A stretch of DNA of 64,000 bases from Piscinibacter defluvii (GTDB taxonomy: Bacteria > Pseudomonadota > Gammaproteobacteria > Burkholderiales > Burkholderiaceae_C), in assembly GCF_004011805.1 (NCBI RefSeq), contig NZ_ML137196.1:305024-369023 (forward strand), given 5' to 3'. A program made the translations under genes and the position numbers. Every line of letters starts with the position of its first letter. Within the stretch, counting starts at the first letter, position 1. The notes under the pieces were generated by a model that saw nothing but the letters and a program-made list of their open reading frames with translations, was not told the origin of the DNA and ran no database searches. This document shows, piece by piece, positions 34,005 through 42,334 of the stretch.

Positions 34005-35604
34005 GCTTGATCTCCTCGGTTGTAGTGAGCCCCTCCCGCATCATCGCGGCGGCGCGTGTCGAAAGCGATGGGACGCCAGACGCGCGAACATGCTCGCGCA
34101 GCGCCGACACCGGCGCGCCGGAGGTGGCCAGATCGCGGAACCTGTCGTCGATGCCGTGCACCTCGGCGATCACCACGCGGCCGCGGTAGCCGCTTCCGTG
34201 GCAGGCCGCACAGCCGCGCGCGTGCGGAACCTCCTGGTCCGCCATGTCGAGTGCATGCAGCCAGTGCTGCTCGTGGGCACTCGCCTCGCGGTGCCCCGCG
34301 CACGCGCTGCACAGCCGCCGCACCAGCCTCTGCACGACCACACCGTTGAGCGACGACATGAAGCCGAACATGTCCAACCCGAAGTGGCGAAAGCGCCCGA
34401 TCACGTCGAACACGCTGTTCGCGTGCACGGTCGTGAAGACCTGGTGCCCGGTCAACGCCGACTGCACGGCGATCTCGGCCGTCTCCGCATCGCGTATCTC
34501 ACCGACCAGGATGCGGTCCGGGTCGTGACGCAGGATCGAGCGCAGGCCCTTCGCGAAGGTCAGGCCCTTGCGCTCGTTGACCGGGATCTGCAGCACGCCC
34601 GGCAGCTCGTACTCCACCGGATCCTCGATCGTGATGATCTTCTCGAGCCCCGAGTTGAACTCCGACAGCACGGCGTATACCGTGGTCGTCTTGCCGCTGC
34701 CGGTGGGTCCGGTGACGAGCAGCATGCCGTGCGGACGCTCGGCCAGGTCGCGGATGCGCGCGGCACTCGGCGCGTCGAAACCGAGCAGATCGAGCGAGAC
34801 CGCGGCGTCGCGCCCGCGCAGCTGCGCCTTGTCGAGCAGGCGCAGCACCGCGTCTTCGCCGAACACGCTGGGCATGATCGAGACTCGCAGGTCGATGCCG
34901 CCCTCCCCGATCGGGAAGCGGAAGCGCCCATCCTGCGGCGTGCGCCGCTCGGTGATGTCGAGCTGGGCCAGCACCTTGATGCGCGAGATCACCTCCTCGG
35001 CGCGGTGCGGATCCTCCATGCGCGCGAAGCGGGTCATCACGCCGTCCTGCCGGAACTTCACGGCCACGCCGCTGCGGTCACACTCGAAGTGGATGTCGCT
35101 CGCCCCTTGCTGGAAGGCGGAGCGCACCGCGGCGTCGACGAAGTCGACCACCGGTCCGCCGATCGGCGACCCGGCGGCCGGCGGCCGATCGCCGTCGACA
35201 CGGCCGCTCGAGGCACCCAGCCAGCGTTCGAGCAGCGTCGCGGGTGCCGCTGCGAGCACCGGCGTAGCCCCAAGCGCCAGGCTGGCGCGGCGCACACGCT
35301 CGTCGTCCCAGGGGTCGGCCATGGCCAGGCGCAGCGTCGCCTGTCCGGCGCCCCGCAGCGGCACGCAGCCGATTGCACGGGCCGCCTGCAGATCCAGGCG
35401 CGCGAAGTCCGGCACCAGGCCGTCGGCGTCATGCACCACCTCGACGCCGGCATGGCGCCCGAGCTGCACGGTCAGCTCGGGTGCCGGCAGGCCGGTCGAG
35501 CGCAGCAGGATGTCGAGCACGCTGCCACCGCCGGCCTGGTGAAGCCGGCGCGCCGACTGGATGGCCGCGACGATACGGCCGGCCTCGTCCGCCCGCGCGT
35601 TCAT
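33985..35604 (-). CDS. gspE: GspE/PilB-type secretion ATPase
   Basis: A 539-residue traffic ATPase. An N-terminal T2SSE_N-like domain (to about residue 130) precedes the catalytic core: Walker A GPTGSGKTT at 299-307, Asp box IITIEDPVEYEL at 323-334, Walker B-type DRILVGEIRDAET at 363-375, and His box TGHQVFTTVHAN at 385-396. Two CxxC pairs, Cys432/435 and Cys465/468, form the zinc-binding motif of GspE. It overlaps gspF by four bases (ATGA). It powers pseudopilus assembly at the cytoplasmic side of this secretion system. Confidence 0.92.
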   Translation of the reverse strand: MNARADEAGRIVAAIQSARRLHQAGGGSVLDILLRSTGLPAPELTVQLGRHAGVEVVHDADGLVPDFARLDLQAARAIGCVPLRGAGQATLRLAMADPWDDERVRRASLALGATPVLAAAPATLLERWLGASSGRVDGDRPPAAGSPIGGPVVDFVDAAVRSAFQQGASDIHFECDRSGVAVKFRQDGVMTRFARMEDPHRAEEVISRIKVLAQLDITERRTPQDGRFRFPIGEGGIDLRVSIMPSVFGEDAVLRLLDKAQLRGRDAAVSLDLLGFDAPSAARIRDLAERPHGMLLVTGPTGSGKTTTVYAVLSEFNSGLEKIITIEDPVEYELPGVLQIPVNERKGLTFAKGLRSILRHDPDRILVGEIRDAETAEIAVQSALTGHQVFTTVHANSVFDVIGRFRHFGLDMFGFMSSLNGVVVQRLVRRLCSACAGHREASAHEQHWLHALDMADQEVPHARGCAACHGSGYRGRVVIAEVHGIDDRFRDLATSGAPVSALREHVRASGVPSLSTRAAAMMREGLTTTEEIKRVVGWD

Positions 35605-36794
35605 CGGATGCTGCTCGCGATGTCGAACACCGGCATGTACATCGCAACGACGATTCCGCCGACCAGCAGCGACACTGCCAGCAGCAGCGCCGGCTCGACG
35701 ATGCGGGTGGCACGCTCGATGAAGGTGCCGAAGTTGCCGGCGTGGCGCTCGGCGATTGTCTGCAGCACCCGGTCGAAGCTGCCGCTGCGCTCGCCGACGG
35801 CGAGCAGCCGCTGCGTGACGCTGTCGGTGAGGTCGGCCTCCCCGAACGCGGCGGAAACCGGCCGGCCCGTCGCCAGCGCCCGCTGCGCACGCTCGACGCG
35901 ATCGGCGAGTCCGCCGCCCAGCCCGAGCGCCGCGCAGTGGCCGAGCGCATCGTCGAGCGCGTAGCCGCCACGGAACATCAGCGCGAGCGACTGGTACAGC
36001 TTGGCGAGGCGGAACTCGTCGAACTGGCGCCGCAAGGGCGGCACCGCCTCGGCGGCCCGGATGGCCCAGCGGGCCACGAGGCCGGCGCGCCAGGCCGCGG
36101 CCAGCGCCGCCGCCGCGCCGGCCAGCGCGAGCGCGACCGTGCCGCCGTGCGCGGCCAGCGTGCGGCTCAGCGCCACCATGGTCCGCGTCGCAGCGCTCAC
36201 CGGGCCGTGCAGCTCGCCGTACATCCCGGCAAAGCGCGGCATCACGAAGAGCAGCAGGAACAGCGTGATCACCGCACCCAGCGCCACGACGACGGCCGGG
36301 TAGATCGCCGCGCCGAGCAGCTGCCTGCGCAGCCGCTCGAGCAGCTCGTGGTAGCGCAGGTAGTCGTCCAGCGCCGCCACCAGGCCGCTGGTGCGCTCGC
36401 CGGCGCGTACCCCGGCCACCAGCACTGCGGGGAACACCGCCGCATGCTGCATCGCGGCGGACAGCGCCCGCCCCTGATGCAACTGTTCGACCAGCAGCGC
36501 GTGCACCTCGGCGCGCGCGCGGCCGAGCGGCTGCGCCTGCAAGGTCTCGAGCGCCTCCACCACCGTCATGCCGGCGGCCAGCAGCGTGCGCAGTTCGCGG
36601 CACCACCAGGCCACGTCCAGTTCGCTGCGCCTAAGGCGCGGCGCGCGCGCGGCCTGAGCCGCCCGCTCCACCGACAGCACCACGCGGCCCGCGGCTTCGA
36701 AACGCCCCGCCGCTTCCTGCGCGCTTGCCGCGTCGGCGGATTCCTGCCTGACCACTGCCGCAGCGGCATCGAACCAGCGCACGGTGTACTGCAT
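35601..36794 (-). CDS. gspF: GspF/PilC-type inner-membrane platform protein
   Basis: A 397-residue polytopic protein with the two T2SSF domains: residues about 60-185 (ELRTLLAAGMTVVEALETL) and 260-385 (LALMFRGGYALDDALGHCAALG), each followed by membrane helices, and the conserved GERSGSFDRVLQTIAE. The ATG at 36794 is preferred over an in-frame TTG at 36803, although no ribosome site is evident; translation may be coupled to gspG, whose stop lies ten bases earlier. It forms the rotating platform on which the pseudopilus is built. Confidence 0.9.
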   Translation of the reverse strand: MQYTVRWFDAAAAVVRQESADAASAQEAAGRFEAAGRVVLSVERAAQAARAPRLRRSELDVAWWCRELRTLLAAGMTVVEALETLQAQPLGRARAEVHALLVEQLHQGRALSAAMQHAAVFPAVLVAGVRAGERTSGLVAALDDYLRYHELLERLRRQLLGAAIYPAVVVALGAVITLFLLLFVMPRFAGMYGELHGPVSAATRTMVALSRTLAAHGGTVALALAGAAAALAAAWRAGLVARWAIRAAEAVPPLRRQFDEFRLAKLYQSLALMFRGGYALDDALGHCAALGLGGGLADRVERAQRALATGRPVSAAFGEADLTDSVTQRLLAVGERSGSFDRVLQTIAERHAGNFGTFIERATRIVEPALLLAVSLLVGGIVVAMYMPVFDIASSIR

Positions 36795-36803
36795 GGCGAT
36801 CAA

Positions 36804-37220
36804 TCAGTTGCTGATGTCGGCGTCGTCGCCCGAGCCGCCGGCCACGCGGTCGCGCCCGGGGCTGAACAGGTCGTAGTCCTTGCCGCGGCTGCTCGGGATG
36901 CGGTACTGGTAGGGGCTGCCCCAGGGGTCGAGCGGAACCTGGTCCTTCAGGTAAGGGCCGCGCCAGCGTGGCTCGTTGGGCGGCGCCGTCACCAGCGCGC
37001 GCAGCCCGTCGCCCTCGCTCGGAAAATGCCCCATGTCGATGCGGTAGGCCTGCAGCGCCTTGTCCAGCGCGTCGATCTGTGCCTTTGCCGCGGTGGTTTC
37101 CGAACGGGCGATCTGGCCGAGGAACCTCGGCGCGACGATCCCGGTCAACAGGCCGATGATCAAGATGACGACGAGCAGTTCCAGCAGCGTGAAGCCGCGT
37201 GACGGTTGGCGATGGGTCAT
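36804..37220 (-). CDS. gspG: Major pseudopilin GspG
   Basis: A 138-residue type IV pilin-like protein. The prepilin leader MTHRQPSRG is followed by the cleavage and assembly motif G/FTLLELLVVILIIGLL, with Glu at +5. The C-terminal part carries features of GspG: GDGLRALVT, WRGPYLKD, PLDPWGSPYQYR and GSGDDADISN with the calcium-site Asp residues. It is encoded directly before gspF and after three minor pseudopilin genes and should form the shaft of the pseudopilus. Confidence 0.93.
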   Translation of the reverse strand: MTHRQPSRGFTLLELLVVILIIGLLTGIVAPRFLGQIARSETTAAKAQIDALDKALQAYRIDMGHFPSEGDGLRALVTAPPNEPRWRGPYLKDQVPLDPWGSPYQYRIPSSRGKDYDLFSPGRDRVAGGSGDDADISN

Positions 37221-37696
37221 GTCGCGCCCTTGGCGATGAACTTCCAGTCCGAATAGCGCATGGCGGGCGGCAGCACCCGGTCGTCCAGCACGACGGCACC
37301 TTGGGCGAGCGGCGCAGCCTGGCTGAGGCTGTGCACGCCGACGATGCCGCCCTGCTGGTCGCGCAGCAGCCCCCAGCCGGCGCCGGGATTCACCGGGTCG
37401 CCATAGGCCTTGCGCAGATGGCGCTGAGTACCGACGAAACGCGTGTCCAGGAGCAGCACGTCCAGCGACGGCGGGTATTGCCTCAGGCTGCCGGGTGACA
37501 GGTCGCGGTAGCGCTCGATCGCCTGCGCGTAGAGCGTGCCGATGCGCAGCAACTCGCGCTCGCGGTCGCGCTGCGCCTGTTGCGACCACAGCGGCCCGGC
37601 CATCGAGAGCCCGAGCGAGACCAGCGCGAGCAGCAGCAGCACCGCGACGAAGGTGTAGCCGCGCTGTGCCCGTCCACGCTGCTCACCACGCCGCAT
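37217..37696 (-). CDS. Minor pseudopilin with degenerate cleavage motif
   Basis: A 159-residue protein with a basic leader (MRRGEQRGRAQRG) and a pilin-like helix YTFVAVLLLLALVSLGL. The +5 Glu of classical prepilins is replaced by Ala (FVAVLL), as in GspK-like or some GspH-like minor pseudopilins, which cap the fibre. The rest carries SLRQYPPSLDVLLLD and GVHSLSQAAP, features shared with the next two genes upstream. It overlaps its neighbours by 14 bases (upstream) and four bases (gspG). Confidence 0.75.
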   Translation of the reverse strand: MRRGEQRGRAQRGYTFVAVLLLLALVSLGLSMAGPLWSQQAQRDRERELLRIGTLYAQAIERYRDLSPGSLRQYPPSLDVLLLDTRFVGTQRHLRKAYGDPVNPGAGWGLLRDQQGGIVGVHSLSQAAPLAQGAVVLDDRVLPPAMRYSDWKFIAKGAT

Positions 37697-38060
37697 ACGC
37701 GCTCCCGTCGTGCGCCTGGCCGGGCGCGCCGCTGCGGATGTCGGCGACCGCGCCGGTGGCCGTGGCCGGCGGCGGTACGATCACCCAGCTGTCGCTGCGC
37801 TGCGTGACCGGGTCGATCGGCAGGCTGCGCAGGTAGCGTCGCGCCACCAGTTCCTCCAGCGCCGCCGGGTAACGCGCCTGGTCGGCATAGAACTTGTCGA
37901 TGGCGTCGCGCACCTGGTGCAGGTTCTGCTTCAGCGCCACATCGCGCGCCTGGTCCAGGTGCTGCACGTAGCGCGGCGCCGCCACCGCGAGCAGCAGCGC
38001 AATCGCCGCCAGTACCACCAGCAGCTCGATCACCGTGAAACCCACGCTGCGTCCGGTCAT
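37683..38060 (-). CDS. Minor pseudopilin (GspG/GspH-like), 125 residues
   Basis: A small pseudopilin: leader MTGRSVG, then FTVIELLVVLAAIALLLAVA with Glu at +5. The globular part has YPAALEELVARRYLRSLPIDP, a T2SSG-type pattern in which PxDP precedes the calcium region. The start (38060) shares one base with the stop of the preceding gene (TGATG), and the end overlaps the next gene by 14 bases, indicating coupled translation. Confidence 0.82.
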   Translation of the reverse strand: MTGRSVGFTVIELLVVLAAIALLLAVAAPRYVQHLDQARDVALKQNLHQVRDAIDKFYADQARYPAALEELVARRYLRSLPIDPVTQRSDSWVIVPPPATATGAVADIRSGAPGQAHDGSAYAAW

Positions 38061-38524
38061 CACCAGTCCTTCAGCGGCACGCCGTTCAAGCCGGGGCGGG
38101 CCGAACGCGAGTAGACGTCGTAGACATCGGCGCCGGGCTGCGGGCGCTCGGCATCGGACAGGTAGCTGCGCAAGCCCCAGCTCGCCTCGGGCGGCAGCGC
38201 CGGGTCGGCGAAGGGATCGCGCGGCACACGGCGCAGGAAGCGCAGCACCTCGCTGCGCCGCTCGGCGCGGGCATCGGGCCAGGCTTGTGTGAGGGCGAGC
38301 AGGTCCGGCGGGTACTGCGAGCGACCCGGCTCGGCGGCGATTGCACCGGCCGCGCGCGCACGCTGGTAGGCATCGATTGCGTCGCGAATCTCCCACAACG
38401 CGCGCTTCAGCTCGCGCTCCTTTTCGCGCTGCACCGTCAGCTCGGCCAGCGGCATCGCCATCGTCGCGAGCAAGCCCAGCACCGCCAGCACGACCAGCAG
38501 TTCGACCAAGGTGTAGCCGCGCAT
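38060..38524 (-). CDS. Minor pseudopilin, 154 residues
   Basis: A prepilin-like protein with a minimal leader MRG followed by YTLVELLVVLAVLGLLATMA, Glu at +5. Its globular part carries REKERELKRALWEIRDAIDAY and RRVPRDPFADP, like the T2SSG-type minor pseudopilins of betaproteobacterial secretion clusters. It shares one base with the secretin stop (TGATG). The C-terminal DVYSRSARPGLNGVPLKDW is conserved in such proteins by my recollection. Confidence 0.82.
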   Translation of the reverse strand: MRGYTLVELLVVLAVLGLLATMAMPLAELTVQREKERELKRALWEIRDAIDAYQRARAAGAIAAEPGRSQYPPDLLALTQAWPDARAERRSEVLRFLRRVPRDPFADPALPPEASWGLRSYLSDAERPQPGADVYDVYSRSARPGLNGVPLKDW

Positions 38525-40812
38525 CAACGCACCTGCACCGTCCAGGGCGCCGTGGGCGCGGGAGACGGCGTCACGGCACCCAGCCCGATCGGCTGCGCCT
38601 GATCGAGCCGCACTTCGGCGGGGCCGGCGGCCAGCGCCCTGAACTTCAGCGTCAGCAGCGTACCCTGGCCGCTTGCGCCGGTGGCCTGATTGCGCAGCAC
38701 GCCGATGCGCGCCCGACCGGCCGCCGACTCGACGTTGTGCGAGAAGCTCGTCGTCGCGCCGTCGCGGCGGAAGAACTCGCCCTCGGCAGCGTCCTGCCAC
38801 TCCAGGCGCGCCCTGTCGTAGCCGATCGTCAGCGGCATGCCGCGCAAGCTGGCCACGGTGTTCAGGTCCAGCTTCAGCTCGACCGTGTCGCCGATCTTCA
38901 CCTCGGCCGGGCCGAGCCAGCGGAACGCCAGCGTCGCCGGCGCCGGCGTCGGCTCGCGGCGCTCCTCGCCGGCCCGCGCTGCGGCCGAGGCCGCCGGCGC
39001 GGCCGCAACCGGCGCGGCCTCGGCCGCCTTGGCCAGCACCGGCAGGCGCAGCCGCGGCTGCGCGTCGGTGCCGACCCACAGCTCGGTCTCGTTCGCGTCG
39101 GGCCGGCGGATGTTGCGCAGCACGCGCGGCGTGATCGCGAGCACCAGCTCGGTCCGCTGGCCGTTGTCGAGCTGGCTGGAGAACAGCCGGCCGAGCACAG
39201 GCAGGTCGCCGATGCCGGGCACGCGGCTCGCGCTGCTGCGGTCGTCGCGGCTGATCAGGCCGGCCAGCAGCTGCGTCTCGCCGTCGCGCAGGCGCAGCAT
39301 CGTGTTCGCATTGCGTGTGCCGATCTGATAGGCGATCGAGCCGGTGGACGTCTTCACCGCCGAGCCCAAGGCGCTGACTTCGAGCGCGATGCGGATCGCC
39401 ACCTCGTCGTCCGCGTAGACGGTGGGCTCGACGTCGAGCTTCAGGCCCACGTCGAGGTAGCTGACGCTCTCGGAAACGAAGTTGCCGGTGCCCGTCGTCG
39501 TGGTGATCACCGGGATCTTGTCGCCGATCAGGATCTTGGCCTTCTCCTTGTTGCGCGCGCGGATGCGCGGGTTGGCCAGCGTCGTGAAGTCACCCACCTG
39601 GCGCTTCAGGTTCACCAGCAGCCCGCCGATGCCGAGCGCAAGGCGGTCGCGGTTCAGGCCGCGGATGTTGCCCAGCGTCAGGTCGTCACCGCCGTCCGGC
39701 GCAAGCGGCGTCAGCGAGAACGAATCCGGGTACTTGATGCCGAGTTCGGTGAGCCGCGTCGAGCTGATCTCGAGCACCTCCACCTCGAGCAGCACCTCCG
39801 GCTCGCCGGCGTCGTACAGCGCGATCAGCCGTTCCGCGAGCTGGATGTTCTCGGCCGTGTCGCGCAGCGAGAGCATGTTGCTGCGCTCGTCGACAAAGGG
39901 CTCGCGGATCTTCAGCATCGCGCGCAGAAAGGCCGCAGCGCCCTTGGCCTCGGCGCTGGCGAGGTAGAACACGCGCACCACCTGCTCCTGGTGCTCGCGC
40001 TGCTTCTCCGGCGTGTTGGGGTAGATCAGGATGGTCTGCGGATCCAGCACCTTCTTCGCCAGCTGGTTCGTGCTGGTGATCAGCTCCAGCGCGTCCTCCA
40101 CGCGCGTCTGGCGCAGAAAGACGGTGATGCGCGCCTCGGCGCGGATGTCGCGGTCAAGCACGAAGTTGATGCCGCTGTTGCGCGACACCACGTCGAGCAC
40201 GGTGCGCAGGCTCGCGTCGCGGAAGTCCAGCGAGATCGGCCGCGTTTCCGCCAGCGCGGCCTGCGCGGCGCGCACGCGCGTCTGGCGCAGCTCGATCTCG
40301 ATGCGCCGCTGCAGGGCCAGCAGCCCGGCGTGGCGCGGGTTGTCCTTGAGCGCCGCTTCGATGGCGCGCAGGGCCGGCTCGGCGCGGCCCTTCGCGAGCA
40401 GCGCCTCGGCCTCGGCCAGCGCGGCCTGCTGACGCTGCTCGGTGGCCAGATCGGCCAGTTGCGCACCGACCCGGGCATTCCTGGGGTCCAGGTTGCGCGC
40501 CCGATCGAGCAGCGCACGGGCCTCGTCGTAGCGGCCGGCCGCACGGGCGGCGGCCGCCTCGGCCACCAGCCGGCCGAGTGCCTCGCCACGCGCCTGGATC
40601 AGGCCGCTGCGCAGCAAGGCACTGTCCGGATGATCCTTCAACCCGCCCTCGAGGGTGCGCACGGCCTGCTCGTACTCGCCCGAACGCAGCGCCTGCTGCG
40701 CCTCGTCTCGGATGCGCTGCTGGGCGCAGCCGGCCGCCAGCAGCAACACGGACGTGGCCAGCAGCAGCCTTGCCAATCGCACGCCGCGGCCGGTGATGAT
40801 TAGGGGCTTCAT
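38524..40812 (-). CDS. gspD: Secretin (GspD/PilQ-like lipoprotein) with C-terminal cohesin-like domain
   Basis: A 762-residue outer-membrane channel subunit. It has a lipobox (SVLLLAAGCAQQ, Cys29), TPR-like helices to about residue 190, an STN/secretin N-domain (ISLDFRDASLRTVLDVVSRN), then the secretin core with NPRIRARNKEKAKILIGDKIP, VPGIGDLPVLGRLFSS and TELVLAITPRVLR. After a proline/alanine linker comes a beta-sandwich of about 115 residues (VKIGDTVELKLDLNTVASLR, EGEFFRRDGATTSFS, GTLLTLKFRAL) that looks like a cohesin/CBM-type domain. It overlaps the PilP-like gene by four bases. The extra domain would be exposed at the periplasmic or outer face; its partner is unknown. Confidence 0.88.
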   Translation of the reverse strand: MKPLIITGRGVRLARLLLATSVLLLAAGCAQQRIRDEAQQALRSGEYEQAVRTLEGGLKDHPDSALLRSGLIQARGEALGRLVAEAAAARAAGRYDEARALLDRARNLDPRNARVGAQLADLATEQRQQAALAEAEALLAKGRAEPALRAIEAALKDNPRHAGLLALQRRIEIELRQTRVRAAQAALAETRPISLDFRDASLRTVLDVVSRNSGINFVLDRDIRAEARITVFLRQTRVEDALELITSTNQLAKKVLDPQTILIYPNTPEKQREHQEQVVRVFYLASAEAKGAAAFLRAMLKIREPFVDERSNMLSLRDTAENIQLAERLIALYDAGEPEVLLEVEVLEISSTRLTELGIKYPDSFSLTPLAPDGGDDLTLGNIRGLNRDRLALGIGGLLVNLKRQVGDFTTLANPRIRARNKEKAKILIGDKIPVITTTTGTGNFVSESVSYLDVGLKLDVEPTVYADDEVAIRIALEVSALGSAVKTSTGSIAYQIGTRNANTMLRLRDGETQLLAGLISRDDRSSASRVPGIGDLPVLGRLFSSQLDNGQRTELVLAITPRVLRNIRRPDANETELWVGTDAQPRLRLPVLAKAAEAAPVAAAPAASAAARAGEERREPTPAPATLAFRWLGPAEVKIGDTVELKLDLNTVASLRGMPLTIGYDRARLEWQDAAEGEFFRRDGATTSFSHNVESAAGRARIGVLRNQATGASGQGTLLTLKFRALAAGPAEVRLDQAQPIGLGAVTPSPAPTAPWTVQVR

Positions 40813-41342
40813 CGGGAGGACGGCTCTGCTTCGGGCGGAACGGGGATCGCGGCGTGGGCGCCGAGCGGCGGATAGTGCAGCCGGATTTCGGAGGGCCCGA
40901 TCGCTTCCACCATGTAGCCCTCCTCCAGCCGCATGCCGACGGTCACAACCACGACGGCGTCGGCCTTGGCGAGGTAGACATGCTGCTGGCCCGTCGGGTC
41001 CGTCATGCGGCCCAGATAACGATACGCGAGCACGGGCGCCTCCGGCGCCGGGGGGGGCGCCGGCGGAGCGGCGGCCACCGGCCGCGGCGCCGGGGGGGGC
41101 TCGGGCGGTGGCGGGGCGACCCCGACGAACGGGTCGAAGCGCGCGGGCTCGAGGCGCTGGGCTGGCAGCTTGGCGGGGAGCATGTCCGCGCGGCCCGGCT
41201 CGCCGGCCGGCGAACGAGGCGCCATCGCCGCCAGTTCGCTCGGTGCGTACCCAGGACCCGCCGGCGGCTCCTCGGGCACCCAGAGCGCGATGGCCGACAG
41301 CACAACCGTTGCAGCCAGCATCCAGCGAAGACTCTGTCGCAT
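40809..41342 (-). CDS. PilP/GspC-like periplasmic connector protein
   Basis: A 177-residue protein with one N-terminal membrane helix (LRWMLAATVVLSAIALWV), a long proline/alanine-rich spacer and a small C-terminal beta domain (LAYRYLGRMTDPTGQQHVYLA, VVVVTVGMRLEEGYMVEAIG) resembling the HR/PilP domain that contacts the secretin N-domains. ATG at 41342 is chosen; GTG directly before it is an alternative. It is placed immediately before the secretin gene with a four-base overlap, as PilP is before PilQ in type IV pilus operons. Confidence 0.68.
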   Translation of the reverse strand: MRQSLRWMLAATVVLSAIALWVPEEPPAGPGYAPSELAAMAPRSPAGEPGRADMLPAKLPAQRLEPARFDPFVGVAPPPPEPPPAPRPVAAAPPAPPPAPEAPVLAYRYLGRMTDPTGQQHVYLAKADAVVVVTVGMRLEEGYMVEAIGPSEIRLHYPPLGAHAAIPVPPEAEPSSR

Positions 41343-41361
41343 CACGAAGGGCGGTTGGGCG

Positions 41362-41901
41362 TCAGCGGCCTGCTGCCGGCACGGCGGCGGGCCGGCTCAG
41401 CAAGGTCAAGGCCACCGACGCCTCCAGCTGCGTCGGCGCGCCACCGCGGCGCAGGCTCAGGCGTTGCATCAGCAGCCATTGGGGGTAGCGGTCGAGCAGC
41501 GCCGACAGCGTGGACTTGATCGACGCGTAGTCCCCGCGCAGCTGCACGGCCAGCTCGACGCGCCCCAGGCTGGCCGGCGTGGCCAGGCGCTGCGCCGCGT
41601 CCACCGACACCACTGCGGCTCCTCCGGCACCCTGCAGGCGCTGCAGCTCGCGCACGACGGCATCGACCGCAGCGGTTTCAGGCAGGCTGCGCGCGAAGTC
41701 CGCGGGCTCGTCCTGCACCGCCGGCGCCACAGGCGGCGCGGCATCCGGCAGCGGCGCTGCGGCCAGTTGGGCCTGGATGCGCCCTAGACTGCGATGAGCC
41801 TGCCAGTTCCACGCCATGGCGGCGGCGGCCGCGAGAGCGGCGACAGCGCAGGCGGCCCGCCAGGGCCATGCGGCCGGGCGTGCGGCGGCAAGAAAGGGCA
41901 T
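41362..41901 (-). CDS. PilO/GspM-like inner-membrane protein, first gene of the secretion operon
   Basis: A 179-residue bitopic protein: short cytoplasmic tail, membrane helix (WRAACAVAALAAAAAMAW), coiled segment (HRSLGRIQAQLAAAPLP) and a periplasmic ferredoxin-like domain (RVELAVQLRGDYASIKSTLSALLDRYPQWLL) close to GspM/PilO. An in-frame GTG two codons upstream is an alternative start. It heads the eleven-gene minus-strand operon; promoter sequences should lie in the roughly 100 bases shared with the divergent coiled-coil gene. Confidence 0.68.
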   Translation of the reverse strand: MPFLAAARPAAWPWRAACAVAALAAAAAMAWNWQAHRSLGRIQAQLAAAPLPDAAPPVAPAVQDEPADFARSLPETAAVDAVVRELQRLQGAGGAAVVSVDAAQRLATPASLGRVELAVQLRGDYASIKSTLSALLDRYPQWLLMQRLSLRRGGAPTQLEASVALTLLSRPAAVPAAGR

Positions 41902-42008
41902 CTTCACGGCGTGCCGCCCTTTGCACACATGGTCGGATTGCGGGCACTCCGGCTGCGTTGCTGAACACTGGCGGCAGCTATCATTCGCCCCATACCGAGC
42001 GGCATGTC

Positions 42009-42260
42009 ATGAGCAGCGTCGCCACCGAAAGTCTGATCCCCGAGCACCTGAAGGCCATTCGTGCCGACCTGGGGGACGTTCGGCGCGAACTGCGCGACGT
42101 GAAGGCGCGTCTGGCGTCGCTCGAGAACCAGGTCGTCCAGATGCACAAGAGCATCGCCTTCGTGCATGAGGACATCGCCGGGGTCAACGCAAGAATCGAC
42201 GGGCTGAGTGACCGTGTCGAGAAGATCGAGCGCCGGCTCGAGCTGCGCGAGACGGTGTAG
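42009..42260 (+). CDS. Small coiled-coil protein, 83 residues
   Basis: The translation MSSVATESLIPEHLKAIRAD continues into a heptad-rich helix (LRDVKARLASLENQVVQMHKSIAFVHEDIAG), with no cysteine and no membrane segment, so it should form a soluble coiled-coil oligomer. It is divergent from the secretion operon. Proteins of this type are common beside toxin-antitoxin genes and transposases in Proteobacteria, but no function is known to me. Confidence 0.7.
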   Translation: MSSVATESLIPEHLKAIRADLGDVRRELRDVKARLASLENQVVQMHKSIAFVHEDIAGVNARIDGLSDRVEKIERRLELRETV

Positions 42261-42334
42261 CCCGCTCGGCAAGAACCCCCACCCGAAACCGGGCGACCAG
42301 CTCGCCGGCGGGCATCGCAGCGCAAGGCCCCGCT

